From: Quadrisphaera sp. RL12-1S
Lineage (GTDB): Bacteria; Actinomycetota; Actinomycetes; Actinomycetales; Quadrisphaeraceae
Assembly: GCF_014270065.1 (NCBI RefSeq)
Contig: NZ_JACNME010000001.1
Span: 372,001 to 436,000 of the forward strand
Reading direction: 5' to 3'
Length of the DNA: 64,000 bases
Shown here: positions 7,508 through 15,864 of the stretch, one piece after another
How positions within the stretch are numbered: position 1 is the stretch's first letter
Layout: the number at the start of each line of letters is the position of its first letter
The notes under the pieces: model-generated
Databases searched by the model: none
What the model saw: only the letters and a program-made list of their open reading frames with translations
Told to the model about the DNA's origin: nothing
Position numbers and translations under genes: made by a program

Positions 7508-8586
7508 GGGTGCACCCTCTCCGGCGGCTCGTGGGCCGCCGCGTCGTGAGTGTTCGAGGCTGGCTGCGGTGCTGCGCTGCTGGTGCGCGGGGTCTCGGGG
7601 CGGGCGGGGTCGGGAGGTGTCGTCAGGCGGGCTGCCTGAGCGGTCTGCGCGGGGGCCAGGGGCGCGAGCGCCGGTGACCCGGAGGCGAGCAGGTCGGCGG
7701 CCACCCGGCGTCCGGTGGCGGCGGCCTCGTCGAGCGGGCCGGAGCCCGAGCGGACGGCGGCGGCGGAGCCGTCCAGCGCGGCCACCAGGCCGGTGAGCCG
7801 CAGCCCGCCGTCGTCGTCGAGGAGGGCCAGCGCGCCGACGGGTGCGGCGCAGCCGGCCTCCAGAGCGGCGAGCAGGGCCCGCTCGGCGGTGGTGGCGGCG
7901 CGGCTGGCGGGGTCGTCGAGGAGCGCGCAGGCGTCGCGGACGCCGTCGTCGTCGGCGCGGCACTCCACGGCCAGGGCCCCCTGGCCGGGAGCGGGCAGCA
8001 GCTGGTCCGTGCCGAGCACCTCGGTGGCCTCACCGGCGCGGCCGAGCCGCAGGAGGCCGGCGCGCGCGAGGACCACCGCGTCGAGGTGGCCCTCGGAGAC
8101 CATGCGCAGCCGGGTGTCCACGTTGCCCCGGACGTCCACCACGGCCAGGTCCGGGCGCAGGGCGCGCAGCTGGGCGGCGCGGCGGGGCGACCCGGTGCCC
8201 ACGCGGGCACCCGCGGGCAGGTCCGCCAGGCGGCGGCCCGCGGACGCGACCAGCACGTCCCGGGGGTCCTCGCGGGGCGGCACGGCGGCCACCACCAGGC
8301 CCGCGGCGGGTGCGGTCGGCAGGTCCTTGAGGGAGTGCACCGCCAGGTCCACGCGGCCGGCCAGCAGCGCCTCGCGCAGGGCGGTGGCGAAGACCCCGGT
8401 CCCGCCCAGGCTCGACAGAGGAGCGCGGGAGACGTCGCCCTCGGTGGTCACCTCGACCAGCTCCACCGCCCGGCCGGTGCGCTCGCGCAGCGCCTGCGCG
8501 ACGTGCTCGGACTGGGTGCGCGCCAGAGCGCTGCGACGCGTCCCCAGGCGCAGCGCGGGCTCGACGGCCGCGGGGCTCCCGCTCAC
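7504..8586 (-). CDS. hemC: hydroxymethylbilane synthase (porphobilinogen deaminase)
   Basis: A 360-residue enzyme polymerising four porphobilinogens to hydroxymethylbilane. Family motifs are clear: RLGTRRSALARTQSEHVA at the start, AVHSLKDLPT, VGTGSPRRAAQL, DVRGNVDTRL, and the dipyrromethane-attachment cysteine in EAGCAAPVGA. The core ends near residue 305; the last 55 residues are an Ala/Pro/Thr-rich tail with no homology I recognise. Its GTG start (8586) shares GTGA with the hemA stop and its stop shares GTGA with the hemD start, so translation of the three genes is probably coupled. It supplies the substrate of the next gene, hemD. Confidence 0.96.
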   Translation of the reverse strand: MSGSPAAVEPALRLGTRRSALARTQSEHVAQALRERTGRAVELVEVTTEGDVSRAPLSSLGGTGVFATALREALLAGRVDLAVHSLKDLPTAPAAGLVVAAVPPREDPRDVLVASAGRRLADLPAGARVGTGSPRRAAQLRALRPDLAVVDVRGNVDTRLRMVSEGHLDAVVLARAGLLRLGRAGEATEVLGTDQLLPAPGQGALAVECRADDDGVRDACALLDDPASRAATTAERALLAALEAGCAAPVGALALLDDDGGLRLTGLVAALDGSAAAVRSGSGPLDEAAATGRRVAADLLASGSPALAPLAPAQTAQAARLTTPPDPARPETPRTSSAAPQPASNTHDAAAHEPPERVHP

Positions 8587-10064
8587 GCCGCGCCCTCCTC
8601 GGGTGCGCGCGCGGGGACCGGGCCACCGACCGGTGCGGAGACGGCGCGCAGCACCTCGGCGACGCTCCCGCCGCCGGTGGACGCGCCGGGGGTGGACACC
8701 GTCGGGGCGACGGGACCGGCACCCAGGCCACCCAGGCCCGCGGGGCCGCCGGCGGGACCGTCGAGGTCGAACAGCTCGCGCAGCACCGCGGCGTAGCCGG
8801 CACCGTCAGCGCCGTCGGCGGCGAGCGCCTTCACCCGGACGGTGGGGGTGTGGAGCAGCTTCTCGGTGACGCGGTGGACGGCCAGCTCGGCCTCGGCCAC
8901 CACGCGCGGGTCCGCGTCGGCGCCCAGGCGCCCCCGCAGCCGGGACACCTCGGCCTCGACCACGTCGCGAGCGAGCGAGCGCAGCGCGGCCACCGTGGGC
9001 GCCACCGCGGCGGCGCGCTGCTCGGCGAGGTAGCCGGCCACCTCCTCGGCGACGACGGCGCGCGCGGACCTCACGCTGCCCGCGACGCCGGCGAGCGCCT
9101 CGTCGTCGTCGGGGGTCGCGAGCCGCTGGCGCAGGGCGTCCAGCCCCACCAGCTCGACCCCGGGCAGCTCACCCGCGGCCGGGTCGACGTCGTGCGGCAG
9201 GGCCAGGTCCACCACCAGCTGCTGCGCGACCGAGCCGTCGGCGCCGCGGCGCCGCTGCTCGCGCGCCGCCGCCACGTCAGCGGCGTCCAGCACGGTGCCG
9301 ACGGCGCCGGTGCAGGACACCACCACGTCGGCCTCGGCAAGGGCGGCGCGCAGGGCCGCGGGGTCGTCCAGGGGCAGCCAGGTGCCGCCCACGGCAGCGG
9401 CCAGGCGCTCGGCGCGCGCGGCGGTGCGGTTGGCCACCGCGATCGAGCCGACGCCGAGGCGCTGGAGGGTGGTGGCGGCCAGAGCGCTCATGGAGCCGGC
9501 GCCCACCACGAGCGCCCGCGCGCTCGCCAGCGGGCCGACCACCGCGTCGGCGCCCTCCAGGGCGGCCTCCACGAGGGACCGGCCGGCGCGGTCCAGCCCG
9601 GTCTCGCTGTGCACGCGCTTGCCCACGCGCAGGGCCCGCTGCACCAGCTGGTCGAGCACCCGCCCGACGGTGCCGTCCTCCTGGCCGCGGCGCAGCGACG
9701 CGCGCACCTGGCCCAGCACCTGGGACTCGCCCAGCGCCATGGAGTCCAGACCGGCGGAGACGGAGAACAGGTGCTCCACCGCCCGCTCGCCGTAGGCGAA
9801 CAGCAGCGACTCGGACAGGTCGCCCAGGGGGACCCCGGCCCGCTGCGCGAGCGCGGCGGACAGGTCCTGGACGCCGAGGTGGAAGGCGGGCACCACCGCG
9901 TACACCTCGACGCGGTTGCAGGTGGCCAGCACCGCGGCCTCCTGCACGGCGCCGCCGCACAGGTCGCGGGCCAGGTCGCGGGCCGCGTCGGCGTCGAGCG
10001 CGGCGCGCTCCAGCAGGGCGATCGGGGCGGTGCGGTGCGACATCCCCACGAAGAGCAGGCTCAC
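8583..10064 (-). CDS. hemA: glutamyl-tRNA reductase
   Basis: A 493-residue enzyme that reduces glutamyl-tRNA to glutamate-1-semialdehyde, the first committed step of C5-pathway tetrapyrrole synthesis. The N terminus shows MSHRTAPIALLERA and the catalytic cysteine in LATCNRVEVYAV. The NADPH domain contains ALVVGAGSMSALAATTL and VANRTAARAERLA, and a C-terminal helical dimerisation region follows with an extra Gly/Ala/Pro-rich tail. The GTG at 10064 (VSLLFVGMSHR) is chosen because the family begins with that strand and it shares GTGA with the rex stop. As the entry enzyme sitting behind rex, it ties heme synthesis to the NADH/NAD ratio. Confidence 0.96.
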   Translation of the reverse strand: MSLLFVGMSHRTAPIALLERAALDADAARDLARDLCGGAVQEAAVLATCNRVEVYAVVPAFHLGVQDLSAALAQRAGVPLGDLSESLLFAYGERAVEHLFSVSAGLDSMALGESQVLGQVRASLRRGQEDGTVGRVLDQLVQRALRVGKRVHSETGLDRAGRSLVEAALEGADAVVGPLASARALVVGAGSMSALAATTLQRLGVGSIAVANRTAARAERLAAAVGGTWLPLDDPAALRAALAEADVVVSCTGAVGTVLDAADVAAAREQRRRGADGSVAQQLVVDLALPHDVDPAAGELPGVELVGLDALRQRLATPDDDEALAGVAGSVRSARAVVAEEVAGYLAEQRAAAVAPTVAALRSLARDVVEAEVSRLRGRLGADADPRVVAEAELAVHRVTEKLLHTPTVRVKALAADGADGAGYAAVLRELFDLDGPAGGPAGLGGLGAGPVAPTVSTPGASTGGGSVAEVLRAVSAPVGGPVPARAPEEGAA

Positions 10065-10807
10065 CGGGCGCCCCCCGCGCTCGACCCGGTGCGCGGAGCG
10101 GACCCGGCCAGCTCGCCCGGCAGCTCGCCGGCGGTGGCGGCGCGGCGGCGCTCGCGGAACGCGAGGATGCCGAGCTCGGTGGACAGGTCCACGCTGCGCA
10201 GCTCCACGCCCGCGGGCACCTGCAGCTCGACGGGGGCGAAGGAGAGGACGCTGGTGATGCCCGCGGCGACCACGGCGTCGCACGCGGCCTGCGCGGCACC
10301 GGCGGGGACGGCGAGGACGGCGATCCGCACGCCCAGCTCCCCCACCACCCGCGCGGTGCTCGACGACGGCAGGACCTCCAGCCCCGCCACGCGCTCACCG
10401 ACCACGGCGGGGTCGCTGTCCACGAGCGCCACCACGCGGGTCCCGAGCGGCGCGAAGCCGCTGTAGTTGGCCAGCGCCCGGCCGAGGCTGCCGATCCCCA
10501 CGATGACGACCCGCCACTCCTCGGCCAGGCCCAGGCAGCGTCCGACGTGCTGGACCAGGCGCGCGACCTCGTACCCCACGCCCCGCACCCCGTAGCTGCC
10601 GAGGTGGGACAGGTCCTTGCGCAGGGTGGCCGACCCGACGCCCGCCGCGAGCGCCAGCTCCTCGCTGGAGACCGTGGCCACGCCGCGCTCGCCGAGCCCG
10701 GTCAGGACGCGCAGGTACACCGGGAGCCGGGCCACGGTGGCGTCGGGGACGCCCCTGGCGCCGTCGCGCGGGGCGCGCAGCGGCGGGGTGGCGTGCGGGT
10801 CTGTCAC
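10061..10807 (-). CDS. rex: redox-sensing transcriptional repressor Rex
   Basis: A 248-residue Rex repressor. The N-terminal winged helix contains TVARLPVYLRVLTGL, TVSSEELALAAGVGSATLRK and HLGSYGVRGVGYEV; the Rossmann domain shows RVVIVGIGSLGRALANYSGF. Rex binds its operator when NADH is low and releases it when NADH rises. The GTG at 10807 gives an N terminus similar in length to Streptomyces Rex, but its GGAG is about 12 bases away; GTG at 10864 is an alternative. It heads rex-hemACDB, as in Streptomyces, and a Rex site overlaps the promoter about 100 bases upstream, so autoregulation is expected. Confidence 0.94.
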   Translation of the reverse strand: MTDPHATPPLRAPRDGARGVPDATVARLPVYLRVLTGLGERGVATVSSEELALAAGVGSATLRKDLSHLGSYGVRGVGYEVARLVQHVGRCLGLAEEWRVVIVGIGSLGRALANYSGFAPLGTRVVALVDSDPAVVGERVAGLEVLPSSSTARVVGELGVRIAVLAVPAGAAQAACDAVVAAGITSVLSFAPVELQVPAGVELRSVDLSTELGILAFRERRRAATAGELPGELAGSAPRTGSSAGGAR

Positions 10808-10903
10808 GGTGGGGCAGGGCTCCTGCTGGCGGTCAGCTGGCGGACGCCGGACCCCTCGGGCCACAGGTCCGTCCGCGCCCGGCGCGGGTGGCGCGGGCAG
10901 TCC

Positions 10904-10932
10904 AGACTAGGCACTTGTGAAGGGCAGAACAA
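10904..10932 (-). promoter_or_regulatory. rex-hem promoter with overlapping Rex operator
   Basis: Reading the minus strand, TTGTTC at 10932-10927 and TAGTCT at 10909-10904 are separated by exactly 17 bases, a good -35/-10 pair. The 18-bp element TTGTGAA-N4-AGAACAA at 10915-10932 matches the Rex consensus (TTGTGAANNNNTTCACAA) perfectly in one half and with two changes in the other. It covers the -35 and spacer, so bound Rex would block polymerase. Confidence 0.75.
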
Positions 10933-10998
10933 AGTCCGCGCGCGCCGTCGGCACAGCGCGGGCGGGCGAGCGGGCCCCGGGGCCCGGCCACCGGTCCT

Positions 10999-11265
10999 TC
11001 AGCGGGCCGCCAGGGCGGCCACCAGGTCCTCCTCGCTGACCCGCCAGTGCGCGTGGTGGCGCCCGTCCACCGTGACGACGGGCACGAGGTCGCTGTAGCG
11101 GGCGACGAGCTCGGGGTCGGCGTCGACGTCGACCTCGCGCCACGTCGCGCCCGCCGCGGCACAGGCCCGCGCGACCTGCTCGCGGGCGACGTCGCACAGG
11201 TGGCACCCGCGCCGGCCGTACAGCACCACGCGCTCGACCTCGCGCTCGGTGCGCCCCTCGTCCAC
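10999..11265 (-). CDS. glutaredoxin-like thiol protein
   Basis: An 88-residue thioredoxin-fold protein: REVERVVLYGRRGCHLCDVA at the N terminus contains the CxxC redox centre (CHLC), and VPVVTVDG carries the cis-proline. It resembles the small glutaredoxin-like (DUF836) proteins located next to hemA in actinobacteria, such as Rv0508 of M. tuberculosis. The GTG at 11265 is preferred because TAGCCT lies seven bases upstream, consistent with a leaderless transcript; the longer open frame upstream is not conserved. It probably reduces disulfides in the cytosol; its partner is unknown. It precedes rex on the same strand with a 191-base gap containing the rex promoter. Confidence 0.85.
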   Translation of the reverse strand: MDEGRTEREVERVVLYGRRGCHLCDVAREQVARACAAAGATWREVDVDADPELVARYSDLVPVVTVDGRHHAHWRVSEEDLVAALAAR

Positions 11266-11272
11266 GTCGGCG

Positions 11273-11278
11273 AGGCTA
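11273..11278 (-). promoter_or_regulatory. candidate leaderless -10 of the glutaredoxin-like gene
   Basis: TAGCCT (minus strand) lies seven bases before the GTG at 11265, so transcription would begin at or near the start codon. Confidence 0.5.
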
Positions 11279-11354
11279 CCGGCGGCCTCCGCGGCCCGTG
11301 CCGGCCACCTCCGGCCGGCCCTGCGGGCGCCCGCAGCGACCCCCGGGACGCACG

Positions 11355-11385
11355 AGACCCGCACCGCGCGGGGCGGTGCGGGTCT
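11355..11385. terminator. hairpin terminator after the bS22 gene
   Basis: A perfect 13-bp stem (11355-11367 with 11373-11385) and 5-base loop begins 13 bases beyond the bS22 stop on the minus strand. Confidence 0.75.
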
Positions 11386-11398
11386 GCAGCAGGTGCGC

Positions 11399-11497
11399 CT
11401 ACTTCTTGTTGCGGCGCTGGTGGCGCGTCTTGCGCAGCAGCTTGCGGTGCTTCTTCTTGGCCATGCGCTTGCGGCGCTTCTTGATGACCGAGCCCAT
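11399..11497 (-). CDS. ribosomal protein bS22 (AURKAIP1/COX24-domain mini-protein)
   Basis: A 32-residue, extremely basic protein: it begins MGSVIKKRRKRMAKKK and ends RKTRHQRRNKK. It is nearly identical in pattern to the roughly 33-residue bS22 protein that cryo-EM located in the mycobacterial small ribosomal subunit (Rv0500B-type). The ATG at 11497 matches the family start; the upstream in-frame extension is not conserved. The gene follows a small helix-turn-helix gene on the same strand, the same pair as Rv0500A-Rv0500B, and is closed by a strong hairpin. It is short enough to be missed by automatic annotation. Confidence 0.9.
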   Translation of the reverse strand: MGSVIKKRRKRMAKKKHRKLLRKTRHQRRNKK

Positions 11498-11601
11498 CGG
11501 TGCCTCAGATCGTTCGGGGCAGCGACGAGCGCTGCCGGCGGATGCTCCTGCGCCCCAGCGTACCGACTGCCCCCAGGGCACCCGGAACGCTCAGGGCGAG
11601 G

Positions 11602-11808
11602 TCACATCGCCTCGGTCTCCACGAAGGAGTGCGCCAGGTACTGGTCGACGGCCGTCTCCGGCACCCGGAAGGAGCGGCCCACGCGCACGGCGGGCATCTC
11701 ACCGGAGTGCACCAGGCGGTACACCGTCATCTTCGACACGCGCATCATCGTGGCGACCTCGGCCACGGTGAGGAAGCGCACACCGCTGAAGTCGCGGTCC
11801 ATCGCCAT
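11602..11808 (-). CDS. small MerR/excisionase-type helix-turn-helix protein (Rv0500A-like)
   Basis: A 68-residue DNA-binding protein with a single winged helix-turn-helix: FLTVAEVATMMRVSKMTVYR, then LVHSGEMPAVRVGRSFRVPE, a pattern shared with BldC-like and excisionase-like proteins. The ATG at 11808 has GGAGGAACC just upstream. In actinobacteria this gene conservatively precedes the bS22 mini-gene; the same arrangement is seen here with a 104-base gap. No sign of a neighbouring integrase supports an excisionase role, so a chromosomal regulator is more likely. Targets are unknown. Confidence 0.85.
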   Translation of the reverse strand: MAMDRDFSGVRFLTVAEVATMMRVSKMTVYRLVHSGEMPAVRVGRSFRVPETAVDQYLAHSFVETEAM

Positions 11809-12022
11809 GGTTCCTCCCGGTCGTCCCTGGACCCTGAGCTCCAGGGGCCTCTGAGCACTCACAGTAGTGGCACGTGTGACTTCTGGGGAAGTCGTTGCGG
11901 AAGTTACAAGCGTGTGAGACACCCTGGTGGGCGCCCCGGCGCGCGCGGGCAGACGCCTGCCCGGCCATCGTGCTCCGCGGGCGGGGACCCCGCGGGTGTT
12001 CGCCGGCGCAGGTCAGCGGTCA

Positions 12023-12049
12023 GCGGCGCGTCCCGCCGCGACGCGCCGC
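12023..12049 (-). terminator. hairpin terminator after the AcuC-like gene
   Basis: A perfect 10-bp stem (12023-12032 with 12040-12049) and 7-base loop lies 15 bases past the stop of the deacetylase gene on the minus strand. Confidence 0.6.
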
Positions 12050-12063
12050 AGCGGCCGGTCGGG

Positions 12064-13245
12064 TCAGTCGAACCAGGGGTCGAGGCCGTGGTTGGGGAAG
12101 ACGGCACGACGCGTGGCGAGCACCGCCCTGTCGAGCGCGTCGGAGGGGTCCGCCCCGGCCTCCCACGGCGAGAACCAGGCCTGCGCGCCGTCGGTCATGG
12201 CCTCGGGGGCGTCCCAGCCCTGCGCCGTCACGAACTCCCGCCACCCCGTCGGCACCGGGGTGGACGGCGGCACGGGCGCGTGCGCGGCGATCCCGAGCAG
12301 GTGCGACCACACCCGCGGGACCACGTCGACCACGTCGTAGCCGCCGCCACCCGTGGCCACCCACCGACCGCCGCAGACCTCGTGGGCGAGGTCGTGCAGC
12401 GACCGCGCCGCGGCCCGCTGGGCGTCCACGCTGACCGCCAGGTTGGCCAGCGGGTCCTGCGCGTGCGCATCGGCTCCGTGCTGGGTCACGAGCACCTCGG
12501 GCCGGAACGCCCGCACCAGCGGGTGCACCACCGCGTGCAGGGCCCGCAGCCACCCCGCGTCGGAGGTGCCGGCGGGGAGGGCGACGTTGACGGCGCTGCC
12601 CTCCGCCCCCGGCCCGCCCGTCTCCTCGGGCCAGCCGGTGCCGGGGAAGAGGGTGCGGCCCGACTCGTGCAGCGACAGCGTCATGACCCGCGGGTCGTCC
12701 CAGAAGGCCGCCTCGACGCCGTCGCCGTGGTGCACGTCCAGGTCCACGTAGGCCACGCGGCGGGCCCCGCGCTCGAGCAGGCGGTTGATGCCCACGGCGA
12801 CGTCGTTGTAGATGCAGAAGCCGCTGGCGCGGTCGGGCATGGCGTGGTGCATGCCGCCGCTGACGTTCACCGCGTGCTCGGCCTCACCGGACCAGACGGC
12901 GTCGGCGCAGTCCGTGGTCGCCGCCACCACCCGCGCGGACGTCTCGTGCATGCCGGCGAAGACGGGGTCGTCGTCCGTGCCGAGCCCGTGGGCCAGGTCC
13001 ACCAGCCGGGGGTCGGCGGAGACGCGCCGGACGGCCGCCACGTAGCGGGGGTCGTGCACGGTGGTCAGCAGCTCGTCGGACGGGACGCGCGCGCCGATGA
13101 CGCTCACCCCGGGCGCCGAGAGCAGGCCCAGCTCGCGCGCCAGGCGCGCGGTCAGCTGCAGGCGCAGCGGCGCCATGGGGTGGCCGGGGCCGAAGTCGTG
13201 CGCCGCGAGGGCGTCGTCCCAGACCACCAGCGTGCGATCCGCCAC
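12064..13245 (-). CDS. AcuC-like acetoin-utilisation/histone-deacetylase-family protein
   Basis: A 393-residue class I deacetylase homologue. Zinc and charge-relay motifs are intact: FGPGHPMAPLRL, SGGMHHAMPDRASGFCIYND, the metal site YVDLDVHHGDGVEAAFWDD, LVTQHGADAHAQDPL and ATGGGGYDV. Family members remove acetyl groups from lysines, for example reactivating acetyl-CoA synthetase in Bacillus. The GTG at 13245 has TAGCGT six bases upstream, a leaderless arrangement; the AGGAG directly touching the GTG is too close to act as a ribosome site. No acetyl-CoA synthetase or acetyltransferase gene adjoins it, so the target protein is open. Confidence 0.9.
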   Translation of the reverse strand: MADRTLVVWDDALAAHDFGPGHPMAPLRLQLTARLARELGLLSAPGVSVIGARVPSDELLTTVHDPRYVAAVRRVSADPRLVDLAHGLGTDDDPVFAGMHETSARVVAATTDCADAVWSGEAEHAVNVSGGMHHAMPDRASGFCIYNDVAVGINRLLERGARRVAYVDLDVHHGDGVEAAFWDDPRVMTLSLHESGRTLFPGTGWPEETGGPGAEGSAVNVALPAGTSDAGWLRALHAVVHPLVRAFRPEVLVTQHGADAHAQDPLANLAVSVDAQRAAARSLHDLAHEVCGGRWVATGGGGYDVVDVVPRVWSHLLGIAAHAPVPPSTPVPTGWREFVTAQGWDAPEAMTDGAQAWFSPWEAGADPSDALDRAVLATRRAVFPNHGLDPWFD

Positions 13246-13251
13246 TCCTGC

Positions 13252-13257
13252 ACGCTA
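13252..13257 (-). promoter_or_regulatory. candidate leaderless -10 of the AcuC-like gene
   Basis: TAGCGT (minus strand) is six bases before the GTG at 13245. Confidence 0.55.
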
Positions 13258-13320
13258 GCGGCACCCGCGGTCCGGCTCCGCCCCGCCCGCGGGACGGCGC
13301 GCGCCGACCGGCCGAGGGGG

Positions 13321-14112
13321 TCAGCCGGCGGGAGGTGCCTGGAGGTGCTGGCGGGCGAACGCGAGCGCTCCGGCCAGCGCCGCCCGGCGCTCGTCCGGGC
13401 CGCGGCTGCGACGGGTGGTCACCTCGACGCAGGCGTCGCCCTGCCAGTCCTCCGCGGCCAGGTGGGCGAGCAGCTCCGCCACCGGCTGGGACCCCTGGCC
13501 GGGCAGCAGGTGCTCGTCCTTGGGGGAGCCGTTGCCGTCGGTCAGGTGCAGGTGCACCAGGCGGTCCCCCATGCGCTGGGCCAGCTCCAGGCAGCTGAGG
13601 CCCGACGTGGCGGCGTGGGAGACGTCCAGCAGCAGGGCGTCGTAGTCGAGCTCGCAGGGGTCCCACCCGGGCAGGTAGGCCGCGAACTCCCGCCCGCCGG
13701 CGCGCCACGGGTACATGTTCTCCACGGCGAGCGTGACGCCCTCGGCCTGCGCGATGCGCCGCACCCCGGCCTCGAAGCCGGTGGCGTAGTCCTTCTGCCA
13801 CCGGAACGGCGGGTGCACCACCACGGTGCGCGCCCCCAGCCGCTTGGCCATCCGCGCCGCCCGCTCGACCTTCGGCCACGGCTCCTTGCCCCAGACCCGC
13901 TGCGTGAGCAGCAGCGTGGGGGCGTGGACGGAGGTGACCGGCACGCCGAAGTGGTCGGACAGCTCGGCGATGGCGTCCTCGTCCTGGCTCACCGGGTCGG
14001 TCCAGACCATCACCTCGACGCCGTCGTAGCCGACGCGCGCCGCCATCTCGAACGCGTCGGCGACCCCCTGGGGGTACACCGACGCCGTCGACAGGGTCAC
14101 CGCGACAGCCAC
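13321..14112 (-). CDS. sugar-phosphate isomerase/epimerase-like TIM-barrel protein (Rv0498-like)
   Basis: A 263-residue xylose-isomerase-like TIM barrel. Recognisable strands and ligand segments include YDGVEVMVWTDP, VTSVHAPTLLLTQRVWGKEP, ARTVVVHPPFRWQ, LAVENMYPW, DALLLDVSHAATSG and LVHLHLTDGNGSPKDEHLLP; His, Glu and Asp residues in these strands could bind a divalent metal. The gene belongs to the conserved actinobacterial set next to the Rv0500A/B pair. The GTG at 14112 has TAGGGT six bases upstream. The substrate is unknown for this subfamily; involvement with the nearby arabinose genes is possible but unsupported. Confidence 0.85.
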   Translation of the reverse strand: MAVAVTLSTASVYPQGVADAFEMAARVGYDGVEVMVWTDPVSQDEDAIAELSDHFGVPVTSVHAPTLLLTQRVWGKEPWPKVERAARMAKRLGARTVVVHPPFRWQKDYATGFEAGVRRIAQAEGVTLAVENMYPWRAGGREFAAYLPGWDPCELDYDALLLDVSHAATSGLSCLELAQRMGDRLVHLHLTDGNGSPKDEHLLPGQGSQPVAELLAHLAAEDWQGDACVEVTTRRSRGPDERRAALAGALAFARQHLQAPPAG

Positions 14113-14118
14113 CGGATC

Positions 14119-14124
14119 ACCCTA
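14119..14124 (-). promoter_or_regulatory. candidate leaderless -10 of the TIM-barrel gene
   Basis: TAGGGT (minus strand) is six bases before the GTG at 14112. Confidence 0.55.
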
Positions 14125-14264
14125 CGGGCGCAGCTGTCAGGCCACCCGGCGGAGGAGGTCCGCCCTCCGCGGTCGCGGCCCCCGGGCGCACAGCCGCGCC
14201 GCCCCCGCCCGGGTCGGCGGGTGGGGACGGCGCGCTGCGCGTGCGGGTGGGCTCGAGCCTGCGG

Positions 14265-15803
14265 TCAGACGCCGCGCTGGAGGACGCGGTAGGCGCTCTC
14301 CCAGCGCAGCTCGCGCTTGAAGGAGCGCGTCGTCGTCCCGCGGCCGATGACCGCCAGCTCGGTGCCGACGACGTCGGCCAGGTCCTCGAGGACCTCGAGA
14401 CCGAACTGCGTCGACATCACCGTGTGGTGGGGCCCGCCCGCCTCCAGCCAGCACTCGGTGGAGGTGCGCCAGTCGGGCAGGGGCTCCCAGACGGCGCGGG
14501 CCACGGGGAGGTTCGGCAGGTCCTGCGGCGGGGTCACCACGCGCACCTCGTTGGCCACCAGGCGGAAGCGCTCGCCGAGGTCGCACCAGCCGACGACGAC
14601 GGCGTCACCCGGGTCGGCGGTGTGCACCATGCGGACCGGGTCCTCGCGGTCGCCGATGCCGAGCGGGTGCACCTCGATGCGCGGCGTGGCGGTGGTGATG
14701 GTCGGGCAGACCTCGAGCATGTGGGCGCCGAGGATCCGCTGGGGCTGGCCCGGGACCAGGTCGTAGGTGTAGTCCTCCATGAAGGCGGTGCCGCCGGGCA
14801 GGCCGGCGCCGGCCGCCTTGAGCACGCGCGTGAGCGCGGCGGTCTTCCAGTCGCCCTCGCCGGCGAAGCCGTAGCCGTCGCCCAGGAGGCGCTGCACGGC
14901 GAGGCCCGGCAGCTGGCGCAGGGAGCCGAGGTCCTCGAAGTTGGTGGTGAACGCCTCAGCGCCGTTGGCCTCGAGCACCCGGCGCAGCGCCACCTCGATC
15001 TTGGCGCCGTAGTGCAGCGACTCGGCGCGCTCGGCGCCGGGCAGCAGCTCGGGGGCGACCTCGTAGCGGTCGGCGTACTCGGCGACCACGGCGTCGGCCT
15101 CGGCGTCGGAGACCTGCAGGACGACGTCGGCGAGGGCGTTGACGCCCAGCGCCTCGACGTCGACGCCCCAGCGGATCTGGGCCTCGACCTTGTCGCCCTC
15201 GGTCACGGCGACGTTGCGCATGGTGTCGCCGAAGCGCACCAGCTTCAGCGACCGGGCCACGGAGGCGGCCACGGCGGCGCGGGCCCACTCCCCCACCCGC
15301 TGCTGCACACCGGCGTCACCGGCGTAGCCGGCCACCGTGGTGCGCGACGAGCGCAGGCGCGACAGGACGTACCCGAACTCGCGGTCGCCGTGGGCGGCCT
15401 GGTTGAGGTTCATGAAGTCCATGTCGATGGTCGCCCACGGCAGCGCCGGGTCGGCCTGGGTGTGCAGGTGCAGCAGCGGCTTGGACAGCACGGACAGGCC
15501 GGCGATCCACATCCGGGCCGGGCTGAAGGTGTGCATCCAGGTGATGACGCCGGCCACGGAGTCGTCGGCGCTGGCCTCGAGCATGACGCGGCGGATGGCG
15601 TCCGAGCTCTTGACGACCGGCTTCCAGACGACGCGGACCGGGACGGCGCCCGCGCCGTCGAGCAGGTCCGCGACCCGCCGGCTCTGCTCGGCCACCTGGG
15701 CGAGGGTCTCCTCGCCGTACAGGTCCTGGCTGCCCGTGAGGAACCAGACCTCGCGGGTGGAGAACGGGTCGAGCAGGGGTGACGTCGGCGCTGCGGAGCT
15801 CAT
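14265..15803 (-). CDS. araA: L-arabinose isomerase
   Basis: A 512-residue enzyme converting L-arabinose to L-ribulose. Full-length family landmarks are present: [20 protein letters not shown] at the N terminus, [66 protein letters not shown] and [10 protein letters not shown], covering the glutamate and histidine ligands for Mn. The ATG at 15803 is the family start; GAGAGGCAG lies some way upstream. It follows araD by 61 bases on the same strand and is probably in one transcript behind a LacI palindrome. No ribulokinase (araB) gene is in the window, so the middle step must be encoded elsewhere. Confidence 0.96.
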   Translation of the reverse strand: MSSAAPTSPLLDPFSTREVWFLTGSQDLYGEETLAQVAEQSRRVADLLDGAGAVPVRVVWKPVVKSSDAIRRVMLEASADDSVAGVITWMHTFSPARMWIAGLSVLSKPLLHLHTQADPALPWATIDMDFMNLNQAAHGDREFGYVLSRLRSSRTTVAGYAGDAGVQQRVGEWARAAVAASVARSLKLVRFGDTMRNVAVTEGDKVEAQIRWGVDVEALGVNALADVVLQVSDAEADAVVAEYADRYEVAPELLPGAERAESLHYGAKIEVALRRVLEANGAEAFTTNFEDLGSLRQLPGLAVQRLLGDGYGFAGEGDWKTAALTRVLKAAGAGLPGGTAFMEDYTYDLVPGQPQRILGAHMLEVCPTITTATPRIEVHPLGIGDREDPVRMVHTADPGDAVVVGWCDLGERFRLVANEVRVVTPPQDLPNLPVARAVWEPLPDWRTSTECWLEAGGPHHTVMSTQFGLEVLEDLADVVGTELAVIGRGTTTRSFKRELRWESAYRVLQRGV

Positions 15804-15864
15804 GGGGTGGTGTGCTGCCTCTCGTGGTGGTGGCGCTCTGGGTGGTGGGGCCGCGTCGGTGCGG

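Noticed and set aside
11602-11808. Small HTH protein as an excisionase of a mobile element
   Set aside because: No integrase, attachment-site repeat or A+T-rich island adjoins it, and its neighbourhood is the conserved bS22 locus.
13245-13252. AGGAG touching the AcuC-like GTG as a ribosome-binding site
   Set aside because: Spacing is zero to one base, too short to function; the TAGCGT six bases upstream of the GTG explains the start better.
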